DNA from: Halorubrum halophilum
Lineage (GTDB): Archaea > Halobacteriota > Halobacteria > Halobacteriales > Haloferacaceae
Direction of reading: 5' to 3'
Length of the DNA stretch: 64,000 nucleotides
NCBI RefSeq assembly: GCF_000739595.1
Contig: NZ_BBJP01000014.1
Coordinates: 47,559 to 111,558, forward strand
This document shows, in pieces, positions 33,778 through 42,563 of the stretch (its first letter is position 1; every line of letters starts with the position of its first letter). Below the pieces are notes generated by a model. That model worked only from the letters and a program-made list of their open reading frames with translations. It was not told the origin of the DNA and ran no database searches. The position numbers were made by a program, and so were the translations under genes.

Positions 33778-33816
33778 GGTCTGGAGGTGGGGTTGAGACG
33801 AGTGAAGTGAGCGAGA

Positions 33817-34248
33817 TCAGCGAACGACGGTCACGGTCACGGGGGCCTCGGAGACGACAGTCGTCGCCACTGTTCCGAGCAGCCGGCGAGCGATACTCCC
33901 CCGCTCGCCCCCGTGCCCTCCCATGACGACGTGATCGACGTCGTGGGCGTCGACGTACCCGAGGATAGCCTCGGCCGGATCGCCGGTCTCCACCGCAGTC
34001 TCAACCTCTCGGTCGACCTCGGCCGCCCGCGTCTTCGCTCGTTCGACGACGCGGGCGGCGCGGTCGCGGGCGGCCTCGCGACGCTCCTCCCCGGGTTCGA
34101 GTATCCCTCCCTCGCTCATCGCCGCGTCGATCGGCGTCACGACGTTCAGGACCGTCACCCGACGGTCGAACAGTTCGAGCGCCTGCGTGAGCGCCTCGTC
34201 CGCCAGCGGCGATCCGTCGAGCGGGACGAGGACGTGCGATGGCGCCAT
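33817..34248 (-). CDS. universal stress protein
   Basis: A 143-residue Usp domain: HVLVPLDGSPLADEAL at the start and the nucleotide-binding region VMGGHGGERGSIARRLLGTVA followed by VTVTVV. Adjacent to a second Usp gene on the same strand, 126 bp apart; both lie near a phosphate permease. Confidence 0.88.
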   Translation of the reverse strand: MAPSHVLVPLDGSPLADEALTQALELFDRRVTVLNVVTPIDAAMSEGGILEPGEERREAARDRAARVVERAKTRAAEVDREVETAVETGDPAEAILGYVDAHDVDHVVMGGHGGERGSIARRLLGTVATTVVSEAPVTVTVVR

Positions 34249-34374
34249 ACGCCGTCTTGAACCCGCTTACACAAATCGGTAGTGATCGTCTGACACACGA
34301 ATGGTCACGACGCGGTGAGCGATCGCCTCTCGCCGGAAAGAATCCGGCGATGGCTCACCCGCCTTCGGTGCCAC

Positions 34375-34824
34375 CTACTCCGAGACCGTCGTCTTCACGA
34401 TGCTCACGGGCGCGGTCGACTGCCGGGAGACGCGCTCGGTGACCGAGCCGAGCATCCGGCGGTAGTTCCCCGACCGGGTCTTCGATCCCATCACCGTCAG
34501 GTCGATGTCCTCGTCGTCGATGTATTCGAGAATCGCCTCGTGGGGAACGCCGTACACCAGCTCGGTGACCGTGTCGACGCCGGCGTCCGCGGCGTGGGAC
34601 GCCACCTCGTCGAGCGCCTCGCGGCCGCGGTCCTCGAGCGTCTCGGAGGCGCCCTCCGAGCCGTCGACGAACTCGTCGCCGGAGTACGCGTTGACGACGT
34701 CGCTGTCGACGACGTACAACACGTGGAGGGTCGCGCCGTAGCGCTCGGCGGCGTCGATCGCGTGGTCGATCGCGCGGTCGACGCCCTCGCTACCGTCCGT
34801 GGGGAGCAGTATCTGATCGTACAT
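34375..34824 (-). CDS. universal stress protein
   Basis: A 149-residue Usp domain: QILLPTDGSEGVDRAI and VMGSKTRSGNYRRMLGSVTERV, with VSIV as the last strand. The ATP-binding signature is slightly altered (SKTRSG in place of THGRxG). A GATTTATTC box lies 25 nt upstream of the ATG. Paralogue of the neighbouring gene, not a recent duplicate. Confidence 0.9.
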   Translation of the reverse strand: MYDQILLPTDGSEGVDRAIDHAIDAAERYGATLHVLYVVDSDVVNAYSGDEFVDGSEGASETLEDRGREALDEVASHAADAGVDTVTELVYGVPHEAILEYIDDEDIDLTVMGSKTRSGNYRRMLGSVTERVSRQSTAPVSIVKTTVSE

Positions 34825-34905
34825 ACGCGAGAGTTCTCCCCGTTACCGAATAAATCGTTCGCCGTTTCCCGAACGGTTAACACGCTGTGTGCCCCCCGAA
34901 TTCCC

Positions 34906-36558
34906 ATGACCGAGGCCGCGGACCGGATCTTTGTGAACGGAGAGGTACACACGCTCGCAGACCCGGATTCGGGTGGCGACGCGGTCCGCGAGGCCGTCGC
35001 CGTGCGGGACGGGGAGGTCGTCCGGACCGGGCGGACCCACGACGTGGAACTGCTCGCGGGCGTCGACACCGACGTGGTCGACCTCGACGGGCGCGTGCTC
35101 CTCCCCGGCTTCGTCGACGCGCACACCCACCTGACGACGGTCGGACGCTACCTCGTCCACGCCGACCTCTCCGTCGCGGACTCGCCGGACGAGGCGGTCG
35201 ATCTGCTGGCGGAGCGCGCGGCGGAAGTGGAAACCGAGGAGAGCAGCTGTGACGCGGCCGACGACGGGATCGACGGGGGCGACGGCGAGAGCGACGCGGC
35301 CGACGACGAAGCCGGGACGGACGACTGGGCGCTCGGCTACGGCTACGACGAGTCGGGGTGGGACGAGGACCGCTACCTGACCCGCGCGGATCTCGACCGC
35401 GTCTCGACGGAGCGCCCGGTCGCGGCGTTCCGGGAAGACATGCACGTCGCCGCGGTCAACGGGGTCGTCCTCGACCGGTTCGCGGACGAGTTTGCGAGCG
35501 TCCCCGGAGAGACGGTCCCGACCGACGACGCGGGCGAGCCGACGGGCGTCCTCTTGGAGAGCGCGATCGACCCGGTCTACGAGGCGGTCGAGTCGGGGCC
35601 GGAAGCGACCCGCCGGGTCGTGGAGACCGCGCTCGACGACTGCGCCGCGAAGGGGATCACGGGCTTTCACGACATGGTCAGGAGCTCCCGCGCCCCGCGG
35701 GTCTACCGCGATCTGGACGCCGCCGACGAACTGACCGCGCGCGTCCGGATCAACTACTGGAGCGACCACCTCGACGCGCTCCGCGAGGTCGGCCTGTCCA
35801 CGAACGCCGGGAGCGAGATGGTCGAGACCGGCGCGATCAAGTCGTACACCGACGGGAGCTTCGGCGGACGGACCGCGAGGCTCTCGGAGCCGTACGCGGA
35901 CGCCCCCGAGGAGACCGGCCAGTGGGTCGTCGACCCGGACGAGCTGGCGGCGACCGTCGAAGACGCGACCGCGGCGGGCTACCAGTTCACCGCCCACGCT
36001 ATCGGCGACGAGGCGGTCGACGCCGTGCTCGACGCCTACGAGGAGGTCTCCGAGACCGATCCCGGCCAGGCGCGCCACCGGATCGAACACGTCGAACTCG
36101 CAGACGACGCCGCGATCGAGCGGCTCGCGGAGACGGGCGTCATCGCCAGTGTCCAGCCGAACTTCCTCAAGTGGGCGGGCGAGGACGGGCTCTACGACGC
36201 CCGGCTCGGGCCGGAACGCGCCGCCGCGACGAACCGCTACCGCGACATGCTCGACGCGGGCGTCCGCCTCGCGTTCGGCTCCGACGGGATGCCGATGGAC
36301 CCCCTGCTCGGCGTCCACCACGCCGTCAACGCCCCGGACGAGGCGCAGCAGCTCGGGGTGACCGAGGCGCTGCGCGCGTACACCCGAGGCGCGGCGTACG
36401 CGGGGTTCGACGAGGACCGGCTCGGCACGGTCGAACCCGGCAAGCGCGCCGACTTCGCCGTCCTCGACGCGTCGCCGTGGGAGGAGCCGTCCGCGGTCCG
36501 CGAGATCGACGTTTCGATGACGGTCGTCGACGGCGAGGTCGTGTACGACGGGCGGTGA
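34906..36558 (+). CDS. YtcJ-like amidohydrolase family protein
   Basis: A 550-residue metal-dependent amidohydrolase. Metal site HxH is in GFVDAHTHL; the YtcJ-type GSFGGRTA and FTAHAIGDEAVD follow, then HRIEHVELADD, FGSDGMPMDPLLGVHHAVN and the C-terminal KRADFAVLD. An acidic insert lies at residues 110-145. It would hydrolyse an amide or ester bond of an unknown substrate. ATG at 34906 begins the domain. Divergent from the Usp gene. Confidence 0.85.
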   Translation: MTEAADRIFVNGEVHTLADPDSGGDAVREAVAVRDGEVVRTGRTHDVELLAGVDTDVVDLDGRVLLPGFVDAHTHLTTVGRYLVHADLSVADSPDEAVDLLAERAAEVETEESSCDAADDGIDGGDGESDAADDEAGTDDWALGYGYDESGWDEDRYLTRADLDRVSTERPVAAFREDMHVAAVNGVVLDRFADEFASVPGETVPTDDAGEPTGVLLESAIDPVYEAVESGPEATRRVVETALDDCAAKGITGFHDMVRSSRAPRVYRDLDAADELTARVRINYWSDHLDALREVGLSTNAGSEMVETGAIKSYTDGSFGGRTARLSEPYADAPEETGQWVVDPDELAATVEDATAAGYQFTAHAIGDEAVDAVLDAYEEVSETDPGQARHRIEHVELADDAAIERLAETGVIASVQPNFLKWAGEDGLYDARLGPERAAATNRYRDMLDAGVRLAFGSDGMPMDPLLGVHHAVNAPDEAQQLGVTEALRAYTRGAAYAGFDEDRLGTVEPGKRADFAVLDASPWEEPSAVREIDVSMTVVDGEVVYDGR

Positions 36559-36695
36559 CGGCGGCGGCATCTGACGGGCGGTGAGGACGGCATCCGACGG
36601 CGGCGAGCGCGGCGCCGGGCCGAGCCCCGTCACGAAACGCCGCAAGCGCTGCCAGAAGACGATGGTTATTAATCGTGTAGGTTCTACGCGGTGGC

Positions 36696-36947
36696 ATGGC
36701 AGAGATCGCCATCGAGTACGCCGCCGGCAGTCGCCTCCGGTCCGAGGCCGAGACGGCTCGACGCCTGATCGACTCCTACCTCGGCGACCGCCCCGACGTC
36801 GACCGGGTCACCCTCGCGCCCTCCAGCGAGTCCGTGTTCTGCGTCAGCGTCGAGGGCGACCGCATCTGGTGTACGGACCCGCGCGAGTGGATCGACGCCG
36901 TGGAGGCGGTGACCGCGGCGCGGCGGCGGCTCTCGGAGCTGTCGTAG
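36696..36947 (+). CDS. Rdx/SelW-like small protein without the CxxC motif
   Basis: An 83-residue protein. Its layout (IEYAAGSRLRSEAETARRLI, VDRVTLAPSSESVFCVSVEGDRIW, REWIDAVEAV) resembles the thioredoxin-like Rdx/SelT/SelW family, in which the first strand is followed by CxxC or CxxU. Here that position reads AAGSRL with no Cys, so a redox role of the usual kind is unlikely. A TTATTAA box lies 23 nt upstream. Family assignment is by pattern only. Confidence 0.6.
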   Translation: MAEIAIEYAAGSRLRSEAETARRLIDSYLGDRPDVDRVTLAPSSESVFCVSVEGDRIWCTDPREWIDAVEAVTAARRRLSELS

Positions 36948-36983
36948 CGACCGAAAGGAAGCGCCGCCGAGCGGCGGGGCGGC

Positions 36984-37814
36984 TCACTCGGCTCGGCCTG
37001 CCGCGTGCGACCGCACGAACTCCCGGAGGAGCTTGCCGGCCAGCGCCGCCGCCTGCCCGTTGTCGCGGTCGTTCACCTCGACGGCGTCGAACCCGTCCGC
37101 GGCGGGCGCGACCGCGCGGACGAGGTCGCGGACCTCCCGCGGGTCGAGCCCGAACGGCTCTTTCGTCCCGGTGCCCGGCGCGAAACCGGGGTCGAGGCCG
37201 TCGATGTCGACCGAGCAGTAGACGGTTTCGTTTTTAAATGTGTCCGCGTCGACGCCGTCGATCCACGCCCGGGCGTCCTCGGGCGGGACGACCGTCACGT
37301 CGGCGTCGGCGGCGCGGTCCCACTCCGCCTCGGAGCCGGTGCGCGCGCCGACGATCACGGCGCGGTCGACGCCGAGGTCGTCGAGGGCGCGCCGGGTGAC
37401 GCAGGCGTGGCTCAGCGGGTTCCCGTCGTAGGCGTCGCGCAGGTCGAGGTGAGCGTCGCAGACGACGAGGGCGTCCGGATCGACCGCCTCGACGCCGGCG
37501 TGCGTGACGGTGTGTTCGCCGCCGACGAGCAGGGGAACGGCGTCGTCATAGATGACGCTCCGTAGTTCGGCGGCGAGGTGGTCGAGGTATTCCGCTACGT
37601 CGTCCCACGGGCGCACGTCGCCGGCGTCACAGACGCCGAGCGCGGAGAAGTCGCTGTCAGTCCTGTGGTCGTAGTCGTCGTAGGTCTCGGCGAAGCGCCG
37701 GATCCGGTCCGGTCCGAACCGGGTGCCCGGCTGAAAGGTGGTCGTGGCGTCTAAGGGAGCGCCGACGACCACGTACGAAGCAGCGTCGCGGTCGGTCGTC
37801 GCTCCCGGGAACAT
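36984..37814 (-). CDS. speB: agmatinase/ureohydrolase family protein
   Basis: A 276-residue ureohydrolase with the binuclear metal-site motifs GGEHTVTH, CDAHLDLRD and SVDIDGLDP. It lies 9 bp downstream of the IF5A gene on the same strand, an arrangement tied in haloarchaea to deoxyhypusine formation on IF5A, where the agmatinase-like enzyme is thought to act on an agmatine-derived intermediate. Free agmatine hydrolysis is the alternative. FKNETVY precedes the DxD motif. Confidence 0.9.
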   Translation of the reverse strand: MFPGATTDRDAASYVVVGAPLDATTTFQPGTRFGPDRIRRFAETYDDYDHRTDSDFSALGVCDAGDVRPWDDVAEYLDHLAAELRSVIYDDAVPLLVGGEHTVTHAGVEAVDPDALVVCDAHLDLRDAYDGNPLSHACVTRRALDDLGVDRAVIVGARTGSEAEWDRAADADVTVVPPEDARAWIDGVDADTFKNETVYCSVDIDGLDPGFAPGTGTKEPFGLDPREVRDLVRAVAPAADGFDAVEVNDRDNGQAAALAGKLLREFVRSHAAGRAE

Positions 37815-37823
37815 CGGCCTCGG

Positions 37824-38201
37824 TTACCCGACGACCTTGCGCTGGCCCTCGTACTCCAGGTACTCGATGTTGTCGTCGGAGTTGAAGTCCTCGTCTTCAG
37901 GGACTCGCATGGTGAACGTCTCGTAGGTGTCCAGGTCCATGATCTGGGCGTCGTTTCCGGAAACGGAGACGACCTGGCCCTGCTTCCGCTGGATGATCGG
38001 GACCCAGACCTTGGCGTCGACCGGCTGCGAGAGCGAGCGCTTCCTGTCGTCGAAGACGCCCTTGCCCTCGACGCGCGCCTTCGCGCTCCCGTGTTTTCCG
38101 GGCTTGGCTGTGCTGTAGTGGTTGATCTTACAGGGCGTGCTGTCCATCATGACGTAGCTTCCCTCCTGCAGTTCGCGAACCTGCTTCTGCTCTCGCGGCA
38201 T
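37824..38201 (-). CDS. eif5A: translation initiation factor 5A
   Basis: A 125-residue aIF5A. The hypusine loop is [10 protein letters not shown], where the Lys before His would carry (deoxy)hypusine; the C-terminal OB domain follows ([20 protein letters not shown]). It relieves ribosome stalling at poly-Pro and similar sequences. First gene of a pair with the agmatinase-like enzyme. Confidence 0.95.
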   Translation of the reverse strand: MPREQKQVRELQEGSYVMMDSTPCKINHYSTAKPGKHGSAKARVEGKGVFDDRKRSLSQPVDAKVWVPIIQRKQGQVVSVSGNDAQIMDLDTYETFTMRVPEDEDFNSDDNIEYLEYEGQRKVVG

Positions 38202-38225
38202 AAGCGCTACTTCCGGAGGCGCGGG

Positions 38226-38233
38226 TATAAACG
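38226..38233 (-). promoter_or_regulatory. TATA-like promoter of the IF5A/agmatinase operon
   Basis: Minus-strand GTTTATAC, 25 nt before the ATG at 38201: a leaderless start. Confidence 0.6.
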
Positions 38234-38304
38234 GTTTGGAACGCCGTCGCGGGGGATCGGCGGACCGGGATCGGCGGGCTGGAGCCGCTTCGGCTGTGAG
38301 CCCA

Positions 38305-38577
38305 TTAGGGATCCATCTCGTCGACGTACTCGTCCTCGTCGGCGTCTCCGTCCGGCGGGACGAACTGCCCGGTGATGAGGTAGCTGGCGACGAAGAGGCC
38401 GATGAAGCCGGCGCCGACCGCGGCGGTCGTCCGAACGACGAACGGGAAGTCGATCCACCAGAGCGCGCGGTCGGCGATCATCATCACGACGACCGCGACG
38501 AACAGCGCCTTCTGCTCGTCGGTCGGGTCGCGGACGAAGCCGACCACGTCCTCCTTGATGTCGCTGAAGAGTCCCAT
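38305..38577 (-). CDS. small membrane protein, unknown function
   Basis: A 90-residue protein with an amphipathic N-terminus ([22 protein letters not shown]), two hydrophobic helices ([15 protein letters not shown] and [19 protein letters not shown]) and an acidic tail. It starts one base after the aminotransferase stop and so belongs to that operon. No family recognised. Confidence 0.7.
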   Translation of the reverse strand: MGLFSDIKEDVVGFVRDPTDEQKALFVAVVVMMIADRALWWIDFPFVVRTTAAVGAGFIGLFVASYLITGQFVPPDGDADEDEYVDEMDP

Positions 38578-38578
38578 G

Positions 38579-39748
38579 TTACGCACCTCCTTCCGCGCCG
38601 GCCTCGCTCGCGCTCTCGCCCTCGATGACGCGATTCACGCGGTCGAGCCCCTCCTCCAGCTCCTCGGTCGGGAGTCCGAACCCGATCCGGAACCGGCCCG
38701 GGAAACCGAACAGCCCGCCGGGCGCGAGCACGACGCTCTCCGCCTCGACGACAGCCCGACAGAACGCCTCGCCGTCGTCGAACCCGTCGGGCACCGTGAC
38801 GAACCCGTTGACGCCGACCGGGTCGTACCAGTCGAGGCCGTGGCGGTCCAGCCAGTCGGCGACGATCGCGCGGTTCGTCTCCGCCAGCTCGCGGTTCTCC
38901 GTCAGGATGTTCGGCTCGCGTCGCCCGAGCGCCTGCTTCGCGACGTGCTGGCCGAACAGGCTCGGGGAGATGGTGGTGTAGTCCTTCCAGCGCCACGCGC
39001 GCTCGACGACGGCTTCGGGGCCGGCGATCCAGCCGAACCGGAGCCCGGCGAGCCCGTACGCCTTCGTGAGGCTCGTCGTCGAGATTCCGTGGGACCCGAA
39101 GCTCGCCACCGGGGGCCGCGGCTCCTCGGCCAGCAGGCGGTACACCTCGTCGGCGAGGAGGTACGCGTCGTGGTCGACTGCCACGTCGTAGACGGCCCGC
39201 ATCGCCGCCTCGTCGTGGTACCGACCGGTGGGGTTGTTCGGGTTGTTCACGACGATCACGGCGGTGTCGTCGCGGGCGGCGTCGGCTATCGCCTCCGGAT
39301 CGAGCTCCCACTCGGGCGGCTCCAGCTCGACGCGGGTCACCTCGCCGAACGCGTCGGGGACCGCGTGGAGGGCCTGATAGGTGGGCGTGACGACAACCGC
39401 GTGGGTGCCGGATCCGACTCCCGACGCGCCGCCCGTCTCGGGGTCGTCCGCGCCGCCCTCGCCGACGACGGCGTTCTCGTCGCCGAGCAGCGAGAGGAAC
39501 GTCAGGAAGTTCGCCTCTTGGGTCCCGCAGGTGAACAGCACCTCGTCGGCGCTCCGGCCGTACCGCTCGCCGACCGACGCGCGGAAGTCGGGGTCACCGT
39601 TCGTCGGGATGACGTAGTCGAGCCGGCCCGGGTCAAGGTCGAACCGGTCCGCGTCCAGCGACCGGATCCCGCTTTCGGCCAACATGATGTCGGCCTCGTG
39701 TTCGTACTCCGCGAACCAGCGTTCGAGGCCGAACGGGTCGATGCGCAT
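38579..39748 (-). CDS. class I/II PLP-dependent aminotransferase
   Basis: A 389-residue fold-type I aminotransferase. NNPNNPTGRYH holds the Asn that contacts PLP, LLADEVYR the Asp that binds the pyridine nitrogen, and STTSLTKAYGLAGLRFGWI the Schiff-base Lys; FRIGFGLPTEELEEGL is the substrate carboxylate-binding end. Substrate unknown; capreomycidine/arginine-type or aspartate-type use are possible. A Gly-rich acidic insert lies near residue 100. Confidence 0.88.
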   Translation of the reverse strand: MRIDPFGLERWFAEYEHEADIMLAESGIRSLDADRFDLDPGRLDYVIPTNGDPDFRASVGERYGRSADEVLFTCGTQEANFLTFLSLLGDENAVVGEGGADDPETGGASGVGSGTHAVVVTPTYQALHAVPDAFGEVTRVELEPPEWELDPEAIADAARDDTAVIVVNNPNNPTGRYHDEAAMRAVYDVAVDHDAYLLADEVYRLLAEEPRPPVASFGSHGISTTSLTKAYGLAGLRFGWIAGPEAVVERAWRWKDYTTISPSLFGQHVAKQALGRREPNILTENRELAETNRAIVADWLDRHGLDWYDPVGVNGFVTVPDGFDDGEAFCRAVVEAESVVLAPGGLFGFPGRFRIGFGLPTEELEEGLDRVNRVIEGESASEAGAEGGA

Positions 39749-39840
39749 ACCCGCCTTCGGGCGGGCGCGAGGTTAGGTGCTACGGTCCCTCGGGACACCG
39801 CCATGCAAACGACTTTTGCCGGCGGATGCGATCCCTCACC

Positions 39841-40860
39841 ATGGTTCTCAACCGGGGTCGACTGCTGGGCGCGCTGCTCGTCGTGTTGGCCGCCCTCGCC
39901 GCGGTCGTGTTGGCGGAAGTACTGCGGACCGTCGTCTTCGCGGTCACCGTCGCGTACGTGCTGTACCCGGTCCGAAAGCGGCTCGTCGGGCGGGGGGTGT
40001 CCAGCCGGATCGCGTGCGTCGTCACTACCGTCATCGCCTTCCTCGCCGCGGTGCTTCTCGTGGTTCCGCTGCTCTACGTGTTGTATCGGCGGCGGGCGGA
40101 ACTGATCGAGATCCTCGGGCAGATCCCCGACGTCGTCCCGATCAGCGTGGGCGAGTTCGAGCTGGTCATCGAGACGGTGCCGTACGTGGCGGCCGCCGAG
40201 GTGTGGATCCGACAGGTCGCGCTCGCGGTTGCGGCCGCGGCGCCGCGGCTCGTCTTGGAACTCGTCGTGTTCACGTTCCTCGTGTACGGGCTCCTCTACC
40301 GGCCGAGGGCGGTCGGGACCGCCGTCTTCGGCGTTGTCCCGGCGGAGTACCACGACATCCCCACGCGGCTCCACGAGCGGACGCGTGAGACGCTGTACTC
40401 GATCTACGTCCTGCAGGCGGCGACGGCGGCGGGGACGTTCGTCCTCGCGTTCGCGCTGTTCGCGATCCTCGGGTACGACTCGCCCGCCCTCCTGGCCGTC
40501 ATCGCGGGGGTTCTCCAGTTCATTCCCGTCGTCGGCCCCAGCGTGCTCGTCGTCGCGCTGACCGCGGGCGACCTCCTCGTCGGGGAGACCGCGCGGGCGA
40601 TCGCCGTGCTGGTGCTCGGCCTCGTCGTCGTCGCCTTCGTCCCCGACGCGGTGATCCGGACGCAACTCGCCGACTGGACCGGTAAGATCTCCCCGGGACT
40701 GTACTTCGTCGGGTTCGTCGGCGGCATCCTCACGCTCGGCGCGGTCGGGCTCATCGTCGGGCCCCTCGTCGTGTCGCTGCTGCTCGAAGTGATCGACATG
40801 CTCTCCGAGCGCGGTGCTCAGCCGGACCGGGTCGGGGAGGTCGGGGGGTCGGTCGACTGA
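39841..40860 (+). CDS. AI-2E family transporter
   Basis: A 339-residue membrane protein with about eight helices. Two N-terminal helices, a central soluble stretch (RRRAELIEILGQIPDVVPI) and the conserved FIPVVGPS-like motif (LQFIPVVGPSVLVVAL) with PDAVIRTQLADWTGKISPG identify the AI-2E/PerM family. Members include exporters and Na+/H+ antiporters; substrate unknown. ATG at 39841 precedes the first helix. Confidence 0.85.
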   Translation: MVLNRGRLLGALLVVLAALAAVVLAEVLRTVVFAVTVAYVLYPVRKRLVGRGVSSRIACVVTTVIAFLAAVLLVVPLLYVLYRRRAELIEILGQIPDVVPISVGEFELVIETVPYVAAAEVWIRQVALAVAAAAPRLVLELVVFTFLVYGLLYRPRAVGTAVFGVVPAEYHDIPTRLHERTRETLYSIYVLQAATAAGTFVLAFALFAILGYDSPALLAVIAGVLQFIPVVGPSVLVVALTAGDLLVGETARAIAVLVLGLVVVAFVPDAVIRTQLADWTGKISPGLYFVGFVGGILTLGAVGLIVGPLVVSLLLEVIDMLSERGAQPDRVGEVGGSVD

Positions 40861-40994
40861 CGACGAAACGCAACAGTATCGGTTCAACCGACGGGACGCG
40901 AGTCTCGACGCAGACCGCCGGTTCCGTCTAATCGCCGGCTTCGATGTCGCTACCCGACCTGCGGATTCAAGTCCGTGGCCCGACACGTCGACGC

Positions 40995-41762
40995 ATGGCA
41001 GGACCGGATCCAGCCGAACTCCGGCGGGTCGTCGACGCGTTTCCCGCGGCGCCCGGCGGCGACGCCGCCGACCGCGTCGACGACCTCCTCGACGGGGCGT
41101 ACGGCAGGCTGGCCCGCGAGTGGTACCCGGAGCTCGTGGACCTGACCGAGGCGTACGGCGACGGCGAGGTCCTCCGCGAGGACGTGCTCGAACACGTCGA
41201 AGCCGTGCCGTCGTTCCGGCTCTCGGACGGGGCCGCGCCGCTTCCGGAGAAGCGTCGAGCGCTCGCGGCGGCAGACGAGACGGCCGATGAGGTGACCGAG
41301 ATCGCGGGCTGGTACGCGACGCTGCGGTCGATGCTCGACGACGATCCCGACGACCTGAGTCGCGTCGAGCGGCTGCTCCACGGCTTCGGCTACGTCCTCG
41401 CGCACGGGCTCTTCCTCGGTGCGTCGTCGCCGAAGCGCGTCGTCCGGCGGCTCCGACTGGCGTACCGGTCGGTCGGCGTCGACATCGACGGGACCGACAG
41501 CGAGGCCGGCGCCGAGCGGACGACGTTCACCTGTCCGTACCGGAACGCGGGCGCGCGGATCTACGGCGAGAAGTGGGTGTGCCACGAGAAGCTCGACCGC
41601 GTCGACGACGGCTACGTGACGTACCTCGCCGAGCGAGGGATCGACTACCAGCGACCGCGGGACTGCGACGGGAGCGAGCGGTGCTACTCCACTGTCGCAC
41701 GCGACGGCCCGGAACTATGGTGGCCGAAGACCGCTCCCGCGGTGGTCCAGGCTCACTCGTGA
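40995..41762 (+). CDS. conserved haloarchaeal protein with four-Cys C-terminal domain
   Basis: A 255-residue soluble protein. The N-terminal 150 residues are acidic and helical. The C-terminal part has four Cys in FTCPYR, WVCHEKLD, RDCDGSERC, spaced so that they could bind an iron-sulfur cluster or zinc. I recognise no family. Its TGA overlaps the GTG start of the methyltransferase that follows, so the two are translationally coupled. Confidence 0.7.
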   Translation: MAGPDPAELRRVVDAFPAAPGGDAADRVDDLLDGAYGRLAREWYPELVDLTEAYGDGEVLREDVLEHVEAVPSFRLSDGAAPLPEKRRALAAADETADEVTEIAGWYATLRSMLDDDPDDLSRVERLLHGFGYVLAHGLFLGASSPKRVVRRLRLAYRSVGVDIDGTDSEAGAERTTFTCPYRNAGARIYGEKWVCHEKLDRVDDGYVTYLAERGIDYQRPRDCDGSERCYSTVARDGPELWWPKTAPAVVQAHS

Positions 41763-42511
41763 CCCGGAATCGTCGGCGCCCGCGGTCGACACCGTCGCGA
41801 TCGCACGCCGGAGACGAGCCGCCACCGGAAGCCGGCGACGAGTCCGCGGCAGAACGGATCCAGCGGGGGTACGCCGCGTGGGCGCGGGTCTACGACTGGT
41901 TCGCGCGGGCGACCGCCTCGGTCGGTGGCGTGCGTGCGGGCTGCGTGCGAGCGCTCGACCTCGATCCGGGCGACACCGTCGTCGAGTTCGGGTGCGGCCC
42001 CGGCGTCAACGTTCCGGCGTTGCGCGAGGCTGTGAGCCCGACTGGGCGCGTCGTCGGCGTCGACATCACCGGCGCGATGCTGGAGCGGGCGCGGGGACTC
42101 GCCGAGCGGCGAGGGTGGGAGAACGTCGAGTTCGTGCGGGGCGACGCCACGGATCCACCGATCCAAGGGGGAGAGGCCGACGCCGTCCTCGCGACGTTCG
42201 TCACGTCGCTGTTCCCGGAGCCGTACGCGGTCGTGAGCGGGTGGTGTGAACTGGCCGACAGCGTCGTCGTGGCGGCGTTCGCGCCGCGGGGGAGCCGCCC
42301 GGCGAACGCCGCCCTCTCCGCGTTCGCCCGACTGAACGGTCGGCTGTTCGACGCGGGCGCTCGCGATCCGCTCGACCAACTAGATGCGCGGACGGCCGCG
42401 GCGCGACGGGCACTCGCTGACAACGCGGAGACGGTGACGGAGGAGCGATATCTGTTCGGGACGATCACGATGTGCGCCGGCCACCGATCCGTAGACGGCC
42501 GAGACGGGTGA
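41759..42511 (+). CDS. class I SAM-dependent methyltransferase
   Basis: A 250-residue methyltransferase. Motif I is VVEFGCGPGVNVPAL, then VVGVDITGAMLERAR and GDATDPPIQGGEADAVL. GTG at 41759 is chosen because it overlaps the upstream stop (GTGA) and no ATG lies nearer. The family includes UbiE/menaquinone-type enzymes, but the substrate cannot be named. Coupled to a putative metal-binding protein. Confidence 0.82.
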   Translation: MTRNRRRPRSTPSRSHAGDEPPPEAGDESAAERIQRGYAAWARVYDWFARATASVGGVRAGCVRALDLDPGDTVVEFGCGPGVNVPALREAVSPTGRVVGVDITGAMLERARGLAERRGWENVEFVRGDATDPPIQGGEADAVLATFVTSLFPEPYAVVSGWCELADSVVVAAFAPRGSRPANAALSAFARLNGRLFDAGARDPLDQLDARTAAARRALADNAETVTEERYLFGTITMCAGHRSVDGRDG

Positions 42512-42563
42512 GCGGTGGGGCGAAAGGGCAACGTTTAGCGCGCCCCCGGTCGCACTGGCTGGC

